A stretch of DNA of 64,000 nucleotides from Calothrix anomala FACHB-343 (GCF_014696435.1 NZ_JACJQG010000029.1:1-64000); one strand, 5' to 3'; counted from the stretch's first letter, positions 26,620 through 36,618 are shown. Notes: a model not told the origin generated them from the sequence alone. Translations and numbers: made by a program.

Positions 26620-29055
26620 TTAACTCCTCAAACTAACGCCGAATTTTTCTACCAAAGCTTCCCGGACTTTGTTATGTACTGGTTCGACTTCGGTATCGGT
26701 GAGGGTGCGATCGCTCGCGCGGTAAACTAGACGAAATGCTAAACTGCGTTGTCCTGTGGGAACATGTTCGCCGCGATATTCATCAAATAATTCCACGGAT
26801 TCCAGTAAGCCTTTACCAGCTTTGTTAATTGCTCTTTCGATTTCCGCAACGGTAACTTTTACAGGTGCAAAGAAAGCGATATCGCGATCGCTGGCGGGGT
26901 AGGTGGAATAAGGATGAAATACTGGTACTAAGCTTTCATCTTGATCTAACGCATCTAATAGCACATCAGTATCTAGCTGGAAGAGGTACACGGAATCTGG
27001 TAAACCCTTTTCCCGGCGAATTTGGGGATGGAGTTGTCCAAAAATACCGAGTCTGTTACCGCCAATCCACAGAGAAGCTGTGCGCCCAGGGTGTAAGCGT
27101 TCATCACGACAATCGGGTTGGTATTCTACCTGTAAATCTAGTTGACGAAAAACGCTATCTAAAATTCCTTTGGCTTCATACCAGGTAAGCGGTTGTTCTC
27201 GTCCGCTACTTGTCCATTTGCTAATGGTGCGATCGCCTCCCATAATACCCGCGATCGCTTCGCCTTCTTGCAAGCCATCTTCTCCTTGTGAGAAAATCCG
27301 CCCAATTTCAAAGCCATTGAGGGAACCATTACCCTGTTCTAAGTTATATTGAAAAGCATCAATTAACCCAGCAATTAAATCGGTGCGCAGTGCCGAATAC
27401 TCAACAAACAAGGGATTTGACAGCACGACTTGTCTATCTTCGCCCGGTTTCACTAAAGAATATTGAATTAATTCTGTCAATCCGGCGGCGCGGAAATAAG
27501 CCCGCAATTTGCGAATTAATTCCTGATCTAAAGGTAAATAACCTGCTTCAGCTTTTTGCGGTAAAGTATCACAAAATCTGTCATAGCCGTAGAGACGGGC
27601 GATTTCTTCAATTAAATCAATTTCCCGTTCTAAGTCGCGGTAACGGTAAGGCGGTACGGAAACTGTCCAAGAGCGATCGCCTGTTGGGGTAAGTTGACAA
27701 CCTAACGCAGTCAGGATGCGTTCAACGTCTTGTTCTTCCAGTTCCCCGGTATCTTCCCCTAAATCGATGGGGCCGAGTACTTGATTGACTCTATCTAACC
27801 GCAACCCAATCGAACCCGTCCAAGTTGACGGATCGGGGCGAGTATCGGCGATTTCTTGCTTGACAATCACGCCACCAGCCAGTTCAGTTATCAGGGATAA
27901 AGCGCGACGACAGGCGACTTCCAATTCCGCCCGGTTGACGCCTCTTTCATATCGCCCTGAGGATTCGCTTCTTAAACCTACACTGCGAGAAGAACGACGA
28001 ATCGCCACAGAATCGAATAAAGCGGCTTCTAAAACTAGATTTTGCGTACCTGCATCAACTTCCGTTTCTTCGCCACCCATTACACCTGCGATCGCCACTG
28101 GTTTATCGTTAGCGGTAATCAATAAATTTTGGGCGGTGAGGTTGCGCGTTTGTCCATCCAAGGTTTTCAGGGTTTCTCCATTTGTGGCAAAACGGACGCC
28201 AATATTTAAATTACCATTTCCCGCCACAGCTTGCAGGCGATCGCGGTCAAATGCGTGTAAAGGTTGTCCCCATTCAAACAATACATAGTTAGTAATATCC
28301 ACAATATTATTGATGGGACGCACTCCCGCAGCTTGTAGGCGTTGTTGTAACCATGCTGGCGAAGGCGCAATTTTTACCTGTTCAATTACAGTGCCAAAAT
28401 AAGCCGGACAAGCTTGGGTTTCGGAAATGCTTAAGCCTAAATTTCCCCCACCTTGGTTAATCGTCACCTCACGCGGTTGGGGAATATTCAACTTCCCACC
28501 AGTCAAAGCGGCGACTTCCCTGGCGATACCCACCATACTTAAAGCATCAGCGCGGTTGGCTGTGGCGGTAACATCTAAAATTACATCATCTAGCCCCAAC
28601 AAAGGCCGGACATCGCTACCCAAGGCGAGATTTTCTTGGGTAAAAATATGAATTCCATCGACATCGCTAGTTAAGCCCAGTTCCTTTAAAGAACAGATCA
28701 TTCCTTGAGAAGGAACACCGCGCAGTTTCGCCGGCTTAATTTTTAAATCGATATTTGGTAAATAAGTACCTGTAGTTGCAACTGGCACATAAATATCTGC
28801 CCGGACATTCGCCGCACCACAGACAATATTTAAAGTCTCAGCTGCACCAATATCTACTTGACACACACTTAATTTATCAGCGTTGGGGTGGGGTTGACGC
28901 TCAAGCACTTTCCCCACAACCACGCCATTAGCCCAAGTGCGGCGGTCTTCAATATCTTCTACTTCAAACCCAGCCATTGTCAGGGTTTCGGCTAATTCTT
29001 CATGGCTCAGTTTGATTTCTACTAGTTCTTGCAACCAGTTTAAAGAGATACGCAT
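26620..29055 (-). CDS. pheT: Phenylalanyl-tRNA synthetase beta subunit
   Basis: 811-residue beta chain of the alpha2-beta2 phenylalanyl-tRNA synthetase, normal length for bacteria. Domains in order: N-terminal '[20 protein letters not shown]' segment, an EMAP-like tRNA-binding domain (about 39-150, with '[15 protein letters not shown]'), B3/B4 editing domain (about 210-380, with '[20 protein letters not shown]'), B5 domain ('[15 protein letters not shown]'), a catalytic-like core, and the C-terminal anticodon-binding FDX-ACB domain ('[20 protein letters not shown]'). It corrects Tyr-tRNA(Phe) through the editing site. pheS is not adjacent, which is usual in cyanobacteria. It starts at ATG 29053-29055. 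HIP1 sites are frequent within the gene. Confidence 0.97.
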   Translation of the reverse strand: MRISLNWLQELVEIKLSHEELAETLTMAGFEVEDIEDRRTWANGVVVGKVLERQPHPNADKLSVCQVDIGAAETLNIVCGAANVRADIYVPVATTGTYLPNIDLKIKPAKLRGVPSQGMICSLKELGLTSDVDGIHIFTQENLALGSDVRPLLGLDDVILDVTATANRADALSMVGIAREVAALTGGKLNIPQPREVTINQGGGNLGLSISETQACPAYFGTVIEQVKIAPSPAWLQQRLQAAGVRPINNIVDITNYVLFEWGQPLHAFDRDRLQAVAGNGNLNIGVRFATNGETLKTLDGQTRNLTAQNLLITANDKPVAIAGVMGGEETEVDAGTQNLVLEAALFDSVAIRRSSRSVGLRSESSGRYERGVNRAELEVACRRALSLITELAGGVIVKQEIADTRPDPSTWTGSIGLRLDRVNQVLGPIDLGEDTGELEEQDVERILTALGCQLTPTGDRSWTVSVPPYRYRDLEREIDLIEEIARLYGYDRFCDTLPQKAEAGYLPLDQELIRKLRAYFRAAGLTELIQYSLVKPGEDRQVVLSNPLFVEYSALRTDLIAGLIDAFQYNLEQGNGSLNGFEIGRIFSQGEDGLQEGEAIAGIMGGDRTISKWTSSGREQPLTWYEAKGILDSVFRQLDLQVEYQPDCRDERLHPGRTASLWIGGNRLGIFGQLHPQIRREKGLPDSVYLFQLDTDVLLDALDQDESLVPVFHPYSTYPASDRDIAFFAPVKVTVAEIERAINKAGKGLLESVELFDEYRGEHVPTGQRSLAFRLVYRASDRTLTDTEVEPVHNKVREALVEKFGVSLRS

Positions 29056-29240
29056 GGAGTGTGCTTGTTTTAGGAATCGTCTTTTGCTCTCATTTTAGGG
29101 TGCTTGCTAAGGAGCGATCGCAGCTTCTTAGCAAAGTCTACCCATTCACTTGAACAATCCTACTACGTTGGTTCCAGCAAATTGCGGAAATAATCTGGCA
29201 GATGTTGAATCTATCAACGTGATACTTTCCAGAGCACACA

Positions 29241-29894
29241 ATGAAAGTGAGTAACCAAATACCACAAAGAAAGATTGTTCAGCCAATTTTGCTTGGTTTA
29301 GTTGCAGCGAGTGCGATCGCTATTATATCTGAGGTTAATTCCGTATCGAGTCAAAGTGCGATCGCCCAAGAAGCGATCGCTTTAAATACACCAAAACCTA
29401 TACCACCAGACGCAACAAGTCACCGCAGTCGCTGGGGTTTTACATTTGGCTATTCCCTCAACTCTTTTGTAGTCGAGGAAAAAATCTCTAACTCTAAAAA
29501 TAAAGTTAATTCTCTTTTAGGTACTATTGATATCTGGACTAAAAAGCACGCCCAACAAATTCGCGCTGGTGCCTATGCAGGAGGTGCAGAATACCCTGCC
29601 AACATCCAAATATCTGTATATAGTAATAAAAGTAAATTACCCTTACAAAATTGGATTAAAAAGAATAACCGATTTGTAGATATTCGTGAAGTTCAGCCTG
29701 CAAAAATTGCTGGACAAAATGGCATCAAATTTAAATCTAGTGGGTTATACGACAACGAACATATTGTTTTCTTCAGCCCCAAAAACTCGCGCATTATTGT
29801 TGTATCACTATCTAAATTTGGCTCTGGTAGCGATGACTCCGCTTATCAAACAGCATATAACCTAATAGTAGATTCCTTCAGATTCACAAATTAA
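29241..29894 (+). CDS. Exported protein of unknown function
   Basis: 217 residues with a signal-peptide-like N-terminus ('KIVQPILLGLVAASAIAIIS', ending near SAIAQ). The mature part starts after about residue 42 and contains 'RWGFTFGYSLNSFVVEE', 'NIQISVYSNKSKLPLQNWIK', 'AGQNGIKFKSSGLYDNEHIV' and 'AYQTAYNLIVDSFRF'. This order (a profile of 'FGY.L..F', 'PLQ.W', 'GI.F', terminal 'SF.F') resembles small exported PsbP/LpqN-like alpha-beta proteins, but I cannot assign a family. Three HIP1 sites fall inside the signal-peptide coding part. It is divergent from pheT, 185 bases apart, and monocistronic. Confidence 0.6.
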   Translation: MKVSNQIPQRKIVQPILLGLVAASAIAIISEVNSVSSQSAIAQEAIALNTPKPIPPDATSHRSRWGFTFGYSLNSFVVEEKISNSKNKVNSLLGTIDIWTKKHAQQIRAGAYAGGAEYPANIQISVYSNKSKLPLQNWIKKNNRFVDIREVQPAKIAGQNGIKFKSSGLYDNEHIVFFSPKNSRIIVVSLSKFGSGSDDSAYQTAYNLIVDSFRFTN

Positions 29895-29937
29895 TTATCT
29901 ACAGATATAGGACTCATATTTGATTTTTGAAATATAC

Positions 29938-30014
29938 GTAGGGTGCGTTATGCCGGAGGCTAACGCACCGTCGGAAGGCTTTGGTGCGTTACGCTACGCG
30001 ATAACACACCCTAC
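29938..30014. repeat. GTAGGGTGCGTTA palindromic repeat
   Basis: GTAGGGTGCGTTATGCC at the left and a TAACACACCCTAC arm at the right form an imperfect long hairpin with smaller stems inside. It lies downstream of the exported-protein gene. Confidence 0.7.
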
Positions 30015-30056
30015 AAATACATAGATTTTTTCAGAAATCAAATCGGATTCCGATAG

Positions 30057-30110
30057 TAGGGGCATGGCAATGCCATGCCCCCTAGAATATATTGATGTGC
30101 CGCTTGATTT
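30057..30110. repeat. Dispersed GGCATGGCAATGCC palindrome repeat, copy 3
   Basis: Inverted relative to copies 1 and 2: GTAGGGGCATGGCAATGCC, ATGCCCCCTAGAATATATTG and ATGTGCCGC. It stands between the exported protein and the response regulator. Confidence 0.75.
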
Positions 30111-30150
30111 ATTGACAATACATTATTTATCTATTTAATTATCGATAATT

Positions 30151-30513
30151 TTAACCAAAAACCGATTCCAAAGCGCGGAGTAAGTCTTGTTTGGTAAAAG
30201 GTTTAGTTAAATACACATTTGCGCCTTGTCTCATCCCCCAAATTCTGTCAATTTCTTTGTTCTTAGAACTACAAATAATAATCGGTACTTTCTCTGTTAC
30301 CGGATTTCTTTTTAGTTGGCGGCAAAATTCAAATCCGCTTAATCCTGGCATGACTACATCAGTAATAATCACATCAGGATGGTGATTGACTGCTTGATCT
30401 AAACCATCTTTAGCATCATAAGCTTTCAGCACAACGTGACCGCTATCTTTGAGAAAATTGTTAATTAATTCTAATTGCGAAGGCGTATCTTCAACGACCA
30501 AAACTGTAGCCAT
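30151..30513 (-). CDS. CheY-like single-domain response regulator
   Basis: 120 residues forming one receiver domain. Acidic pair Glu8-Asp9, phospho-acceptor Asp52 in 'IITDVVMPGLSG', Ser82 at the switch position and Lys104 in 'YLTKPF' are all present, so it should be phosphorylated normally. There is no output domain. It lies 44 bases downstream of a PatA-type regulator in the same direction. The pair matches the PilG/PilH, PixG/PixH or HmpA/HmpB arrangement of cyanobacterial chemotaxis-like systems for pili and motility. The expected CheW, MCP and CheA genes are absent downstream. It probably acts as a phosphate sink or a pilus-motor regulator. Confidence 0.92.
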   Translation of the reverse strand: MATVLVVEDTPSQLELINNFLKDSGHVVLKAYDAKDGLDQAVNHHPDVIITDVVMPGLSGFEFCRQLKRNPVTEKVPIIICSSKNKEIDRIWGMRQGANVYLTKPFTKQDLLRALESVFG

Positions 30514-30557
30514 ATTGCTGTTAATTCACTGTTTAAACTGGTATTATTTTTAGGTAA

Positions 30558-31970
30558 TCATGCTAAATGCATAAAAACAAGCTTGAGTAATTCAGCACGG
30601 GTAAAAGGTTTAGTTAAATACCCCGAAGCTCCGACTAAATTGGCTTTCACCTTGTCTACAAGTCCTTTATTTCCTGTAACAAATATAATGGGAGTATTTT
30701 TGAACATTGAATTATTACGGATAATTCTGCATAATTCATAACCATCAATACCTGCCATATTTAGATCCAGTAAAATTAAGTCTGGTTTGTGCCGAATAAT
30801 TGACATCACAGCCTTTAATGGATCTTCAATAGTAACTACAGAAAAATTTTCATCCTCTAAGAAACGACTGATTTCTTTAAGAATAGTTGGACTATCATCT
30901 ACAGAAATGATTTTGTAAACTTTTTTAGCAGTAGCAGTAGCTGTAGTTACTCTTTCCGGTGCAGAATTTATGTTATTTGTTGTGGTTAATTCCTGAAACT
31001 CGTCTTCAACCACAGAAGAAATATATGGAGGTTCTTCAAAGTAAGGTATATCATTTACAAGCAGATTGGGATAGGTTTTAGCATCTATACTACCTGATTC
31101 TGCGACTGGATCGACTAATTCCTCTAATTCATGTGGTACGAGTGTTGTTACCTGTTCCACAGAGGGTGTGGATTCGCCAAATGTCTTAGGTAATTTATCA
31201 AATGGTGGATCTGCTTCATGCAAGATAATTCCGCCATTGACAATGTAATGGTAAAGTTGTTGAACCAATTGAATCTCATCTTGGTTCATAATTACTGCCA
31301 AATGACGCAGGCTAAAACCCTTCATCCAGTTAGTTAAATTTGGTTGCAAATCTAAAAAAGTTGGGTTTTGGATGGATTTGTTGATAAACAGGTAAGGACG
31401 CTGATAAGGAGAAGAAATATAAGGAGCAAAAGCTTGCCAGCGCTGTATTCTTGCTTGGCTGCGTTCGATGATTTTTTCTACGTCTAGCCTGCAAAGTTTT
31501 GGTACGTCAGAAGGTAAATTGCTGAGTTCAAAGCTACCTACTTTGATTAACAGTAAGGATTCTATGACTTCTTTCACCAATTCTTGGATTAACACGGCTG
31601 CTTGAGTCGAGTGCAAATGCCCTTGGTTAACAAGCCAAGTAATTGCTTGGTATTCAGCCGGCTGATTAGCCGAATTACTCTGCTGTTCTATTTGTTGACT
31701 GGGAGAGTCAAATTCAAACATCAGCCGTAATTGAACGCGGGTTTGACTGTTCAGTAGGGGTACTTGATGGCTGAGACGACGTAAATGGCGTTCTAGCCTA
31801 TCAAATGGTTCCACTGAATGAGTAGCATAGGTAATTTTGCCTTGTTCTAGATAAATCGCCCAAGAAACTGAGTTACTAAATACTAAAAGACAAGTGCTGT
31901 CAGAACTTTTAGATAACTGACTTAATAAATTCTGGGGACTGAGTTTGGTAAATGTGCCACTAAGATTCAT
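30558..31970 (-). CDS. PatA-type response regulator (PATAN + receiver)
   Basis: 470 residues. The N-terminal 300 or so show the PATAN/DUF4388 pattern, starting 'MNLSGTFTKLSPQNLLSQLS' and 'AIYLEQGKITYATHSVEPFD', found in PatA, PixG, PilG-like and HmpA proteins. A variable acidic linker (about 260-345) precedes a C-terminal receiver domain (about 345-470) with 'ISVDDSPTILKEI', phospho-acceptor in 'LILLDLNMAGIDGYELC', 'IFVTGNKG' and 'YLTKPFTRAELL'. In Anabaena PatA controls heterocyst spacing, while HmpA acts in hormogonium motility. It is probably cotranscribed with the CheY-like gene after it. Without a partner histidine kinase nearby, which pathway it serves is undecided. Confidence 0.88.
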   Translation of the reverse strand: MNLSGTFTKLSPQNLLSQLSKSSDSTCLLVFSNSVSWAIYLEQGKITYATHSVEPFDRLERHLRRLSHQVPLLNSQTRVQLRLMFEFDSPSQQIEQQSNSANQPAEYQAITWLVNQGHLHSTQAAVLIQELVKEVIESLLLIKVGSFELSNLPSDVPKLCRLDVEKIIERSQARIQRWQAFAPYISSPYQRPYLFINKSIQNPTFLDLQPNLTNWMKGFSLRHLAVIMNQDEIQLVQQLYHYIVNGGIILHEADPPFDKLPKTFGESTPSVEQVTTLVPHELEELVDPVAESGSIDAKTYPNLLVNDIPYFEEPPYISSVVEDEFQELTTTNNINSAPERVTTATATAKKVYKIISVDDSPTILKEISRFLEDENFSVVTIEDPLKAVMSIIRHKPDLILLDLNMAGIDGYELCRIIRNNSMFKNTPIIFVTGNKGLVDKVKANLVGASGYLTKPFTRAELLKLVFMHLA

Positions 31971-32664
31971 ATGCTCAAGTTTCCGGAAATCAACGTGAAT
32001 CTAGGTAAATTTAAAATGACGCTAATGAGGAATGGTTTTAGTGTTTATTTTTCTCTAAAAACAATTTATTTTTAGAGAAATATATTTATATCTCAGAAGC
32101 TATAAACACAACAGTATAGCTTGTTTGTTAAATTTTGTACTGCCTACTGAAACTGCTGATGAAGCCAGTAGTTTAAATTTTTTGTGAACATTTAGGACTT
32201 CTATGTAATTTTTGCTCTCGTTAGCTAGATATCCAGAGAAGTTTGTCCCTGACTGTTTTTACCTCTACTTTACTCACTGCACCAATCAACTCGGATTGAT
32301 ATATTTACTGAGGATAATTCTGATGATTATATTGTTGGGTCTGAGATATTTATTCTTTTTATATAAAATTAGGGGTTTCTACACAAAAGCTTTAAATTAT
32401 TGTCTGGGCAGAGGTAAGTGTTTATTGTATTCTGGGTTTACGGTAACTATTACCGTTAATAGCTGTTTTGATAAAGTTAATGTAAACTCTAAGTGGTTTC
32501 CTATCTGACTCAACTCGCTTTTGCTGAAGATTTTTCTCAGGATTAAGAGAATTGAGTCCAATTATCTTAATTAATATAAGGTTAAGCTATCTACCAGAAA
32601 ATCCCTTAAATGTAGTTTTTGCGACCTTAGAAACTATATACTTTTAGTAAAAGGAAAAAAGAGT
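31971..32664. other. 694-bp divergent spacer
   Basis: No convincing gene. A 98-codon TTG-started frame at 32212-32508 has an odd composition (many Leu, Phe, Tyr, Cys) and no ribosome binding site, so I treat it as chance. AT-rich promoters for the response regulator pair and the VWA triad are expected here. Confidence 0.5.
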
Positions 32665-33366
32665 TTGAATTATAACATAACACAAAACGTTATGCATGAT
32701 ACATTAAGGCTTGATGAAGTCGTAGAATTTGCTGAGAATCCAGAACCACGTTGTCCTTGCGTATTATTACTAGATACCTCTGGTTCTATGCAAGGAGAGC
32801 CGATAGAAGCTTTAAATCAAGGTTTGCTGAGTTTAAAGGATGAATTAGTTAAGAACTCCTTAGCTGCTAGAAGGGTAGAAGTAGCAATAGTCACATTTGA
32901 TAGTAATGTTAATGTAGTCCAAGATTTTGTCACTGCCGATCAATTTAACCCGCCAATCCTCACAGCACAAGGATTGACTACAATGGGTTCAGGGATTAAC
33001 AAAGCCTTGGATTTAATTCAAGAGCGGAAATCTCAATATCGCAGCAATGGTATTGCTTACTACCGTCCTTGGGTATTCATGATTACTGATGGAGAACCAC
33101 AAGGAGAGCTAGACCAAGTGGTTGAGCAAGCGAGTAAGCGTTTACAAGGTGATGAAGCTAGTAAGCGAGTAGCATTTTTTACGGTTGGCGTAGAAAATGC
33201 CAATATGACACGCTTAAATCAAATAGGCGTGCGGACACCGCTAAAACTCAAGGGACTAAATTTTATCGAAATGTTTGTTTGGCTGTCAGCTAGTATGTCA
33301 GCTGTGTCTCACTCACAGATAGATGAACAGGTAGCACTACCACCAATTGGCTGGGGTACTGTGTAA
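32665..33366 (+). CDS. VWA-domain protein of a TerY-P triad
   Basis: 233 residues, nearly all one von Willebrand A domain. The metal-binding MIDAS site is visible in 'CVLLLDTSGSMQGEPIEALN' (DxSxS), the Thr of 'GLTTMGSGI' and the Asp of 'MITDGEPQGE'. It belongs to the TerY/YegL group, soluble VWA proteins encoded with a PP2C phosphatase and a kinase. The start is either TTG 32665, with AAGGA at 32651-32655, or ATG 32692 (MHDTLRL); I list the TTG because of its binding site. It is followed after 48 bases by the phosphatase gene. Its predicted role is to scaffold or sense within the triad through a metal-dependent protein contact. Confidence 0.88.
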   Translation: MNYNITQNVMHDTLRLDEVVEFAENPEPRCPCVLLLDTSGSMQGEPIEALNQGLLSLKDELVKNSLAARRVEVAIVTFDSNVNVVQDFVTADQFNPPILTAQGLTTMGSGINKALDLIQERKSQYRSNGIAYYRPWVFMITDGEPQGELDQVVEQASKRLQGDEASKRVAFFTVGVENANMTRLNQIGVRTPLKLKGLNFIEMFVWLSASMSAVSHSQIDEQVALPPIGWGTV

Positions 33367-33414
33367 TCAAGTTGCAACTGGATACTAACACAGCTAGTTG
33401 CTGCAAGAAAACTT

Positions 33415-34197
33415 ATGAATATGACCAAACAGATACTTCAATGGCAGGTGGTAGCTGCATCGGTATGCGGTACAAGCCATCTCAAAAACAAACAGCTGTG
33501 TCAGGATGCTCACCACTGGCAATTATTGTCAGAGAATGTGTTAGTAGCGGCGGCAGCAGATGGGGCTGGTTCAGCTAGCCAAGGAAAAGTCGGAGCAATG
33601 ATTGCTGTAGAAACAGCAATCGAAAATATATCTAATCAAGAAGTAACTTGTGATACTCTAGCTGATGATGCGAGCGTGCGATCGCTGTTGGCAGACGCGA
33701 TGCAAGCCGCAAAAACAGCAGTGGAAGCAGAAGCTGCTGCGACTAATAAACAACCTCAGGACTTAGCAACTACTTTAATTCTTATGGTTGCCACACCAGA
33801 AGTGGTGGCCGTAGCGCAAATTGGTGACGGCTTGGCAGTAGCGAAGGATAGCATGGGTAATTTACTGGCATTAACCATGCCGGATAGTGGTGAATACATC
33901 AATGAAACCACTTTTCTAACTTCGCCGGGAGCTTTAGAAACAGCGCAAATGAAACTATGGCGCGAAGCAATAGTCAACGTTGGGCTGCTCACCGATGGAC
34001 TACAAATGCTGGCTTTAAATATGGTAGTTGGGGAACCACACAAACCATTCTTCTTTCCCTTATTCGACTTTGTAGCGAATACCCAGGACAAGATTTTAGC
34101 CAAAGAACAGTTAGTCAAATTTTTAGGGTCTGAGCGGATTACACAACGTACCGATGATGATTTAACGCTCATCATAGCTGCTCTGGGCAAACCATAA
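33415..34197 (+). CDS. PP2C-family protein phosphatase of the triad
   Basis: 260-residue PP2C-type Ser/Thr phosphatase. Metal-binding aspartates appear in 'CQDAHHW', 'VAAAADGAGSASQGKVGAMI' (DGAGSA motif), 'AVAQIGDGLAV' and 'TQRTDDDLTLIIAAL'. The order and spacing match YegK-like single-domain phosphatases. It should reverse phosphorylation by the kinase encoded downstream. It is soluble with no membrane segment. ATG 33415 is chosen (33421 is an alternative). It sits 48 bases after the VWA gene and 59 before the kinase gene, all in one direction, so the three probably form one operon. Confidence 0.88.
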   Translation: MNMTKQILQWQVVAASVCGTSHLKNKQLCQDAHHWQLLSENVLVAAAADGAGSASQGKVGAMIAVETAIENISNQEVTCDTLADDASVRSLLADAMQAAKTAVEAEAAATNKQPQDLATTLILMVATPEVVAVAQIGDGLAVAKDSMGNLLALTMPDSGEYINETTFLTSPGALETAQMKLWREAIVNVGLLTDGLQMLALNMVVGEPHKPFFFPLFDFVANTQDKILAKEQLVKFLGSERITQRTDDDLTLIIAALGKP

Positions 34198-34256
34198 GCC
34201 ATGATTCCGCCAGATTAAGCATTTTTTAAGTAACCCCCGTTAACCGTGACTTTATC

Positions 34257-36431
34257 ATGCAGGTACTACGTTGTTTTCCGAAACAAGAAATTCTCAGCCT
34301 TAACGTCAGTTTAGGGCGGGGTGGTGAAGCATGTATTTATGCAGTACCATCTCATAGTAATTTAGTGGCGAAGGTTTATCACAAACCGACAGTAGACCAC
34401 GCTTACAAACTGCAAGCCATGCTGGCTAACCCGCCAGAAAACCCGACAGCGAGTTTGGGACATATTTCGATTGCTTGGCCCTTGGATTTATTGCGCGCTG
34501 TCGATGGTAGCGATCGCATTATCGGCTTTTTAATGCCGCGCATTCGGGGGATGCGTCCAATTATTGACTTTTACAACCCCAGAACCCGCCGCCAACATTG
34601 TCCGTTATTCAACTATCAGTATCTGTTACGCACGGCGCGAAATCTGGCAGCTGCTTTTGCGGCTTTACACAATAGTGGCTATTGTATTGGTGATGTCAAC
34701 GAGTCAAATATTCTCGTCAGCGACACCGCCCTAGTAACCTTAGTAGATACAGACTCCTTTCAAGTTATCGATCCCGATAGCCATGCTGTCTATCGCTGTC
34801 CTGTTGGTAAACCAGAGTTTACGCCACCAGAACTGCAAAATAAAATTTTCTCCCAATACGATCGCGAAATTACCCATGACTTATTTGGGTTAGGAGTCAT
34901 CATCTTCCAACTATTAATGGAAGGTACTCACCCATTTTCCGGGATTTATCAAGGCTCTGGCGAACCACCAGCCTATGAATCCCGCATCGCGGCTGGTCAT
35001 TTTACTTACAGTAAAAAGCGGCACGTACCATATCAGCCCACACCAATAGCACCAGCTTGGGAAATTCTCCATCCCGCCTTGCAAGAACTGTTTTGGCGTT
35101 GTTTTGAAGATGGTCATCAAAATCCCCATCTGCGTCCTAGCGCCCAAACTTGGCTATCGGCAATTGCGGAAGCCGAAGACAGCTTAGTTACCTGTGATGT
35201 CAATCCCCAGCATAACTACAACAACCATCTGAAATCTTGTCCTTGGTGCGAACGGACATTACGCTTAGGCGGACGCGATCCCTTCCCATCACATAAAGCG
35301 ATCGCGGCCAAAGAACACCTTAAACCCCGGATACCCACTAAAAAACGCCACAGCCAGCCAGGTAAAAAACCGAAGCAGCCAGCAATTCCCTTATCAACTT
35401 ATTGGCAACCAGGAGTTAAACAAAAAACTCCCTTGTATCAAAAACTCAAACAGCAGAAGAAGTTTTATCCTCTAGCCTTGTGCGTGTTGGGTTTCGGTAT
35501 GTTGGGTTACTTAGATGTGATGGTAAAATTTACCAATGTCACTCAAAATGCCTATACTCAGCAAAGTCTGCTTACACCGCAAAAACAAACTAATAACAAT
35601 CTCGATTTTGCTGACTACTATAAACAAGGTCATGCAGCTTATAAAATCCGCGACTATGCAAGGGCGATAGAAAACTTTAACCAAGCCCTAGAAAAAGACC
35701 CCAACCACGCCAAAGCTCATATTAACCGGGCTAATGCTCGCTACAATATGAAAGACTACGAAGGGGCACTGGCAGATTATAGCGCAGCTTTAAAACTCAA
35801 TCCCCAAGAAATTAAAGCTTTTGTGAATCGGGGTAACGTTCGCTACATGCTAGCAGAATATAGCAACGATCCCGATCGCGAATATAATTTAGCGATCGCT
35901 GATTTTAACAATGCACTCCGCCTGAATAGCAAAGAAATTGAAGCTTACATCAGACGCGGCGTAGTGCGATCGCAAATGGCTAAATATAGCGGCGACTCTC
36001 AACAAGATTATCAGCTAGCACTCAAAGACTTTAGCCAAGCGATTGATCTCAATCCTACAAAAGCCGAAGCTTATTATCAAAGAGCTGTAGTATACTCGCA
36101 AGTCGCCCAATACAGCAGTAATTATCAACAAGAGTACAATCGAGCGATCGCGGACTTTGACCAAGCATTAAAAATCAATTCGCAAATGGCCAAAGCCTAT
36201 CTCAAACGAGGTATGATTCGTTACGAACTCTCTCAGTATGGCGGACGTAACGCCAATACCAATCGTCTCCAGGCAATTGAAGATTTGCAAACATCAGCTA
36301 AAGTCTCCCTGGAACAAGAAGATATGGATAGTTATCAACAAGCTCTCAGTAGTCTCTGTATTGTTGTGGAAAACAAATGTGATACTTTATTCCAAAGTAC
36401 ATCCATGTTAGATGGTGGCACAACAAGGTAG
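34257..36431 (+). CDS. Membrane-anchored kinase-TPR protein of the triad
   Basis: 724 residues. The kinase-like domain (about 1-300) has a 'LGRGGEACIYAV' glycine loop, Lys near 38 in 'NLVAKVYHKP', a catalytic loop 'GYCIGDVNESNILV' (Asp near 146) and 'LVDTDSFQV' in place of DFG. The variant HRD and DTD motifs are typical of the YegI-like family. A cysteine-rich 'CDVNPQHNYNNHLKSCPWCE' knuckle follows near 325, then a basic linker, one membrane helix around 400-420 ('FYPLALCVLGFGMLGYLDVM') and five or so tetratricopeptide repeats (about 450-700, 'AIENFNQALEKDPNHAKAHI'). It is the third gene of the VWA-PP2C-kinase triad. The TPR tail should bind partner proteins on the far side of the membrane. 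Confidence 0.87.
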   Translation: MQVLRCFPKQEILSLNVSLGRGGEACIYAVPSHSNLVAKVYHKPTVDHAYKLQAMLANPPENPTASLGHISIAWPLDLLRAVDGSDRIIGFLMPRIRGMRPIIDFYNPRTRRQHCPLFNYQYLLRTARNLAAAFAALHNSGYCIGDVNESNILVSDTALVTLVDTDSFQVIDPDSHAVYRCPVGKPEFTPPELQNKIFSQYDREITHDLFGLGVIIFQLLMEGTHPFSGIYQGSGEPPAYESRIAAGHFTYSKKRHVPYQPTPIAPAWEILHPALQELFWRCFEDGHQNPHLRPSAQTWLSAIAEAEDSLVTCDVNPQHNYNNHLKSCPWCERTLRLGGRDPFPSHKAIAAKEHLKPRIPTKKRHSQPGKKPKQPAIPLSTYWQPGVKQKTPLYQKLKQQKKFYPLALCVLGFGMLGYLDVMVKFTNVTQNAYTQQSLLTPQKQTNNNLDFADYYKQGHAAYKIRDYARAIENFNQALEKDPNHAKAHINRANARYNMKDYEGALADYSAALKLNPQEIKAFVNRGNVRYMLAEYSNDPDREYNLAIADFNNALRLNSKEIEAYIRRGVVRSQMAKYSGDSQQDYQLALKDFSQAIDLNPTKAEAYYQRAVVYSQVAQYSSNYQQEYNRAIADFDQALKINSQMAKAYLKRGMIRYELSQYGGRNANTNRLQAIEDLQTSAKVSLEQEDMDSYQQALSSLCIVVENKCDTLFQSTSMLDGGTTR

Positions 36432-36441
36432 TAGGGCGAGG

Positions 36442-36526
36442 GTGTTGACGGTTGACGGTTGACGGTTGACGGTTGACTGTTGACTGTTGACTGTTGACTG
36501 TTGACTGTTGACTGTTGACTGTTGAC
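36442..36526. repeat. Heptamer tandem repeat (TTGACGG/TTGACTG)
   Basis: Twelve or so units in phase. A block of TTGACGG is followed by a block of TTGACTG, as though separate units were amplified one after another. It lies just after the kinase stop. Confidence 0.9.
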
Positions 36527-36586
36527 AGAGAGTAAATTTAATTACTCATGACTTGTTAGTAATGATTGTGAAAACATAAGTTCAAG

Positions 36587-36618
36587 AAGGGTTAGCCAGC
36601 GCTAACCCTTTTTATTTT
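36587..36618 (+). terminator. Rho-independent terminator after the triad
   Basis: AAGGGTTAGC (36587-36596), loop CAGC, GCTAACCCTT (36601-36610), then TTTATTTT. A perfect 10-bp stem followed by a T-rich tail is a textbook intrinsic terminator. It closes the VWA-PP2C-kinase unit. Confidence 0.85.

Noticed and set aside
32212-32508. 98-codon TTG-started frame upstream of the VWA gene
   Set aside because: No ribosome binding site, biased composition, no recognisable domain; treated as chance in AT-rich spacer.
34914-35147. Antisense frames within the kinase gene (and similar frames within pheT, lhgO and dnaK)
   Set aside because: They mirror real genes on the other strand with no independent signals.
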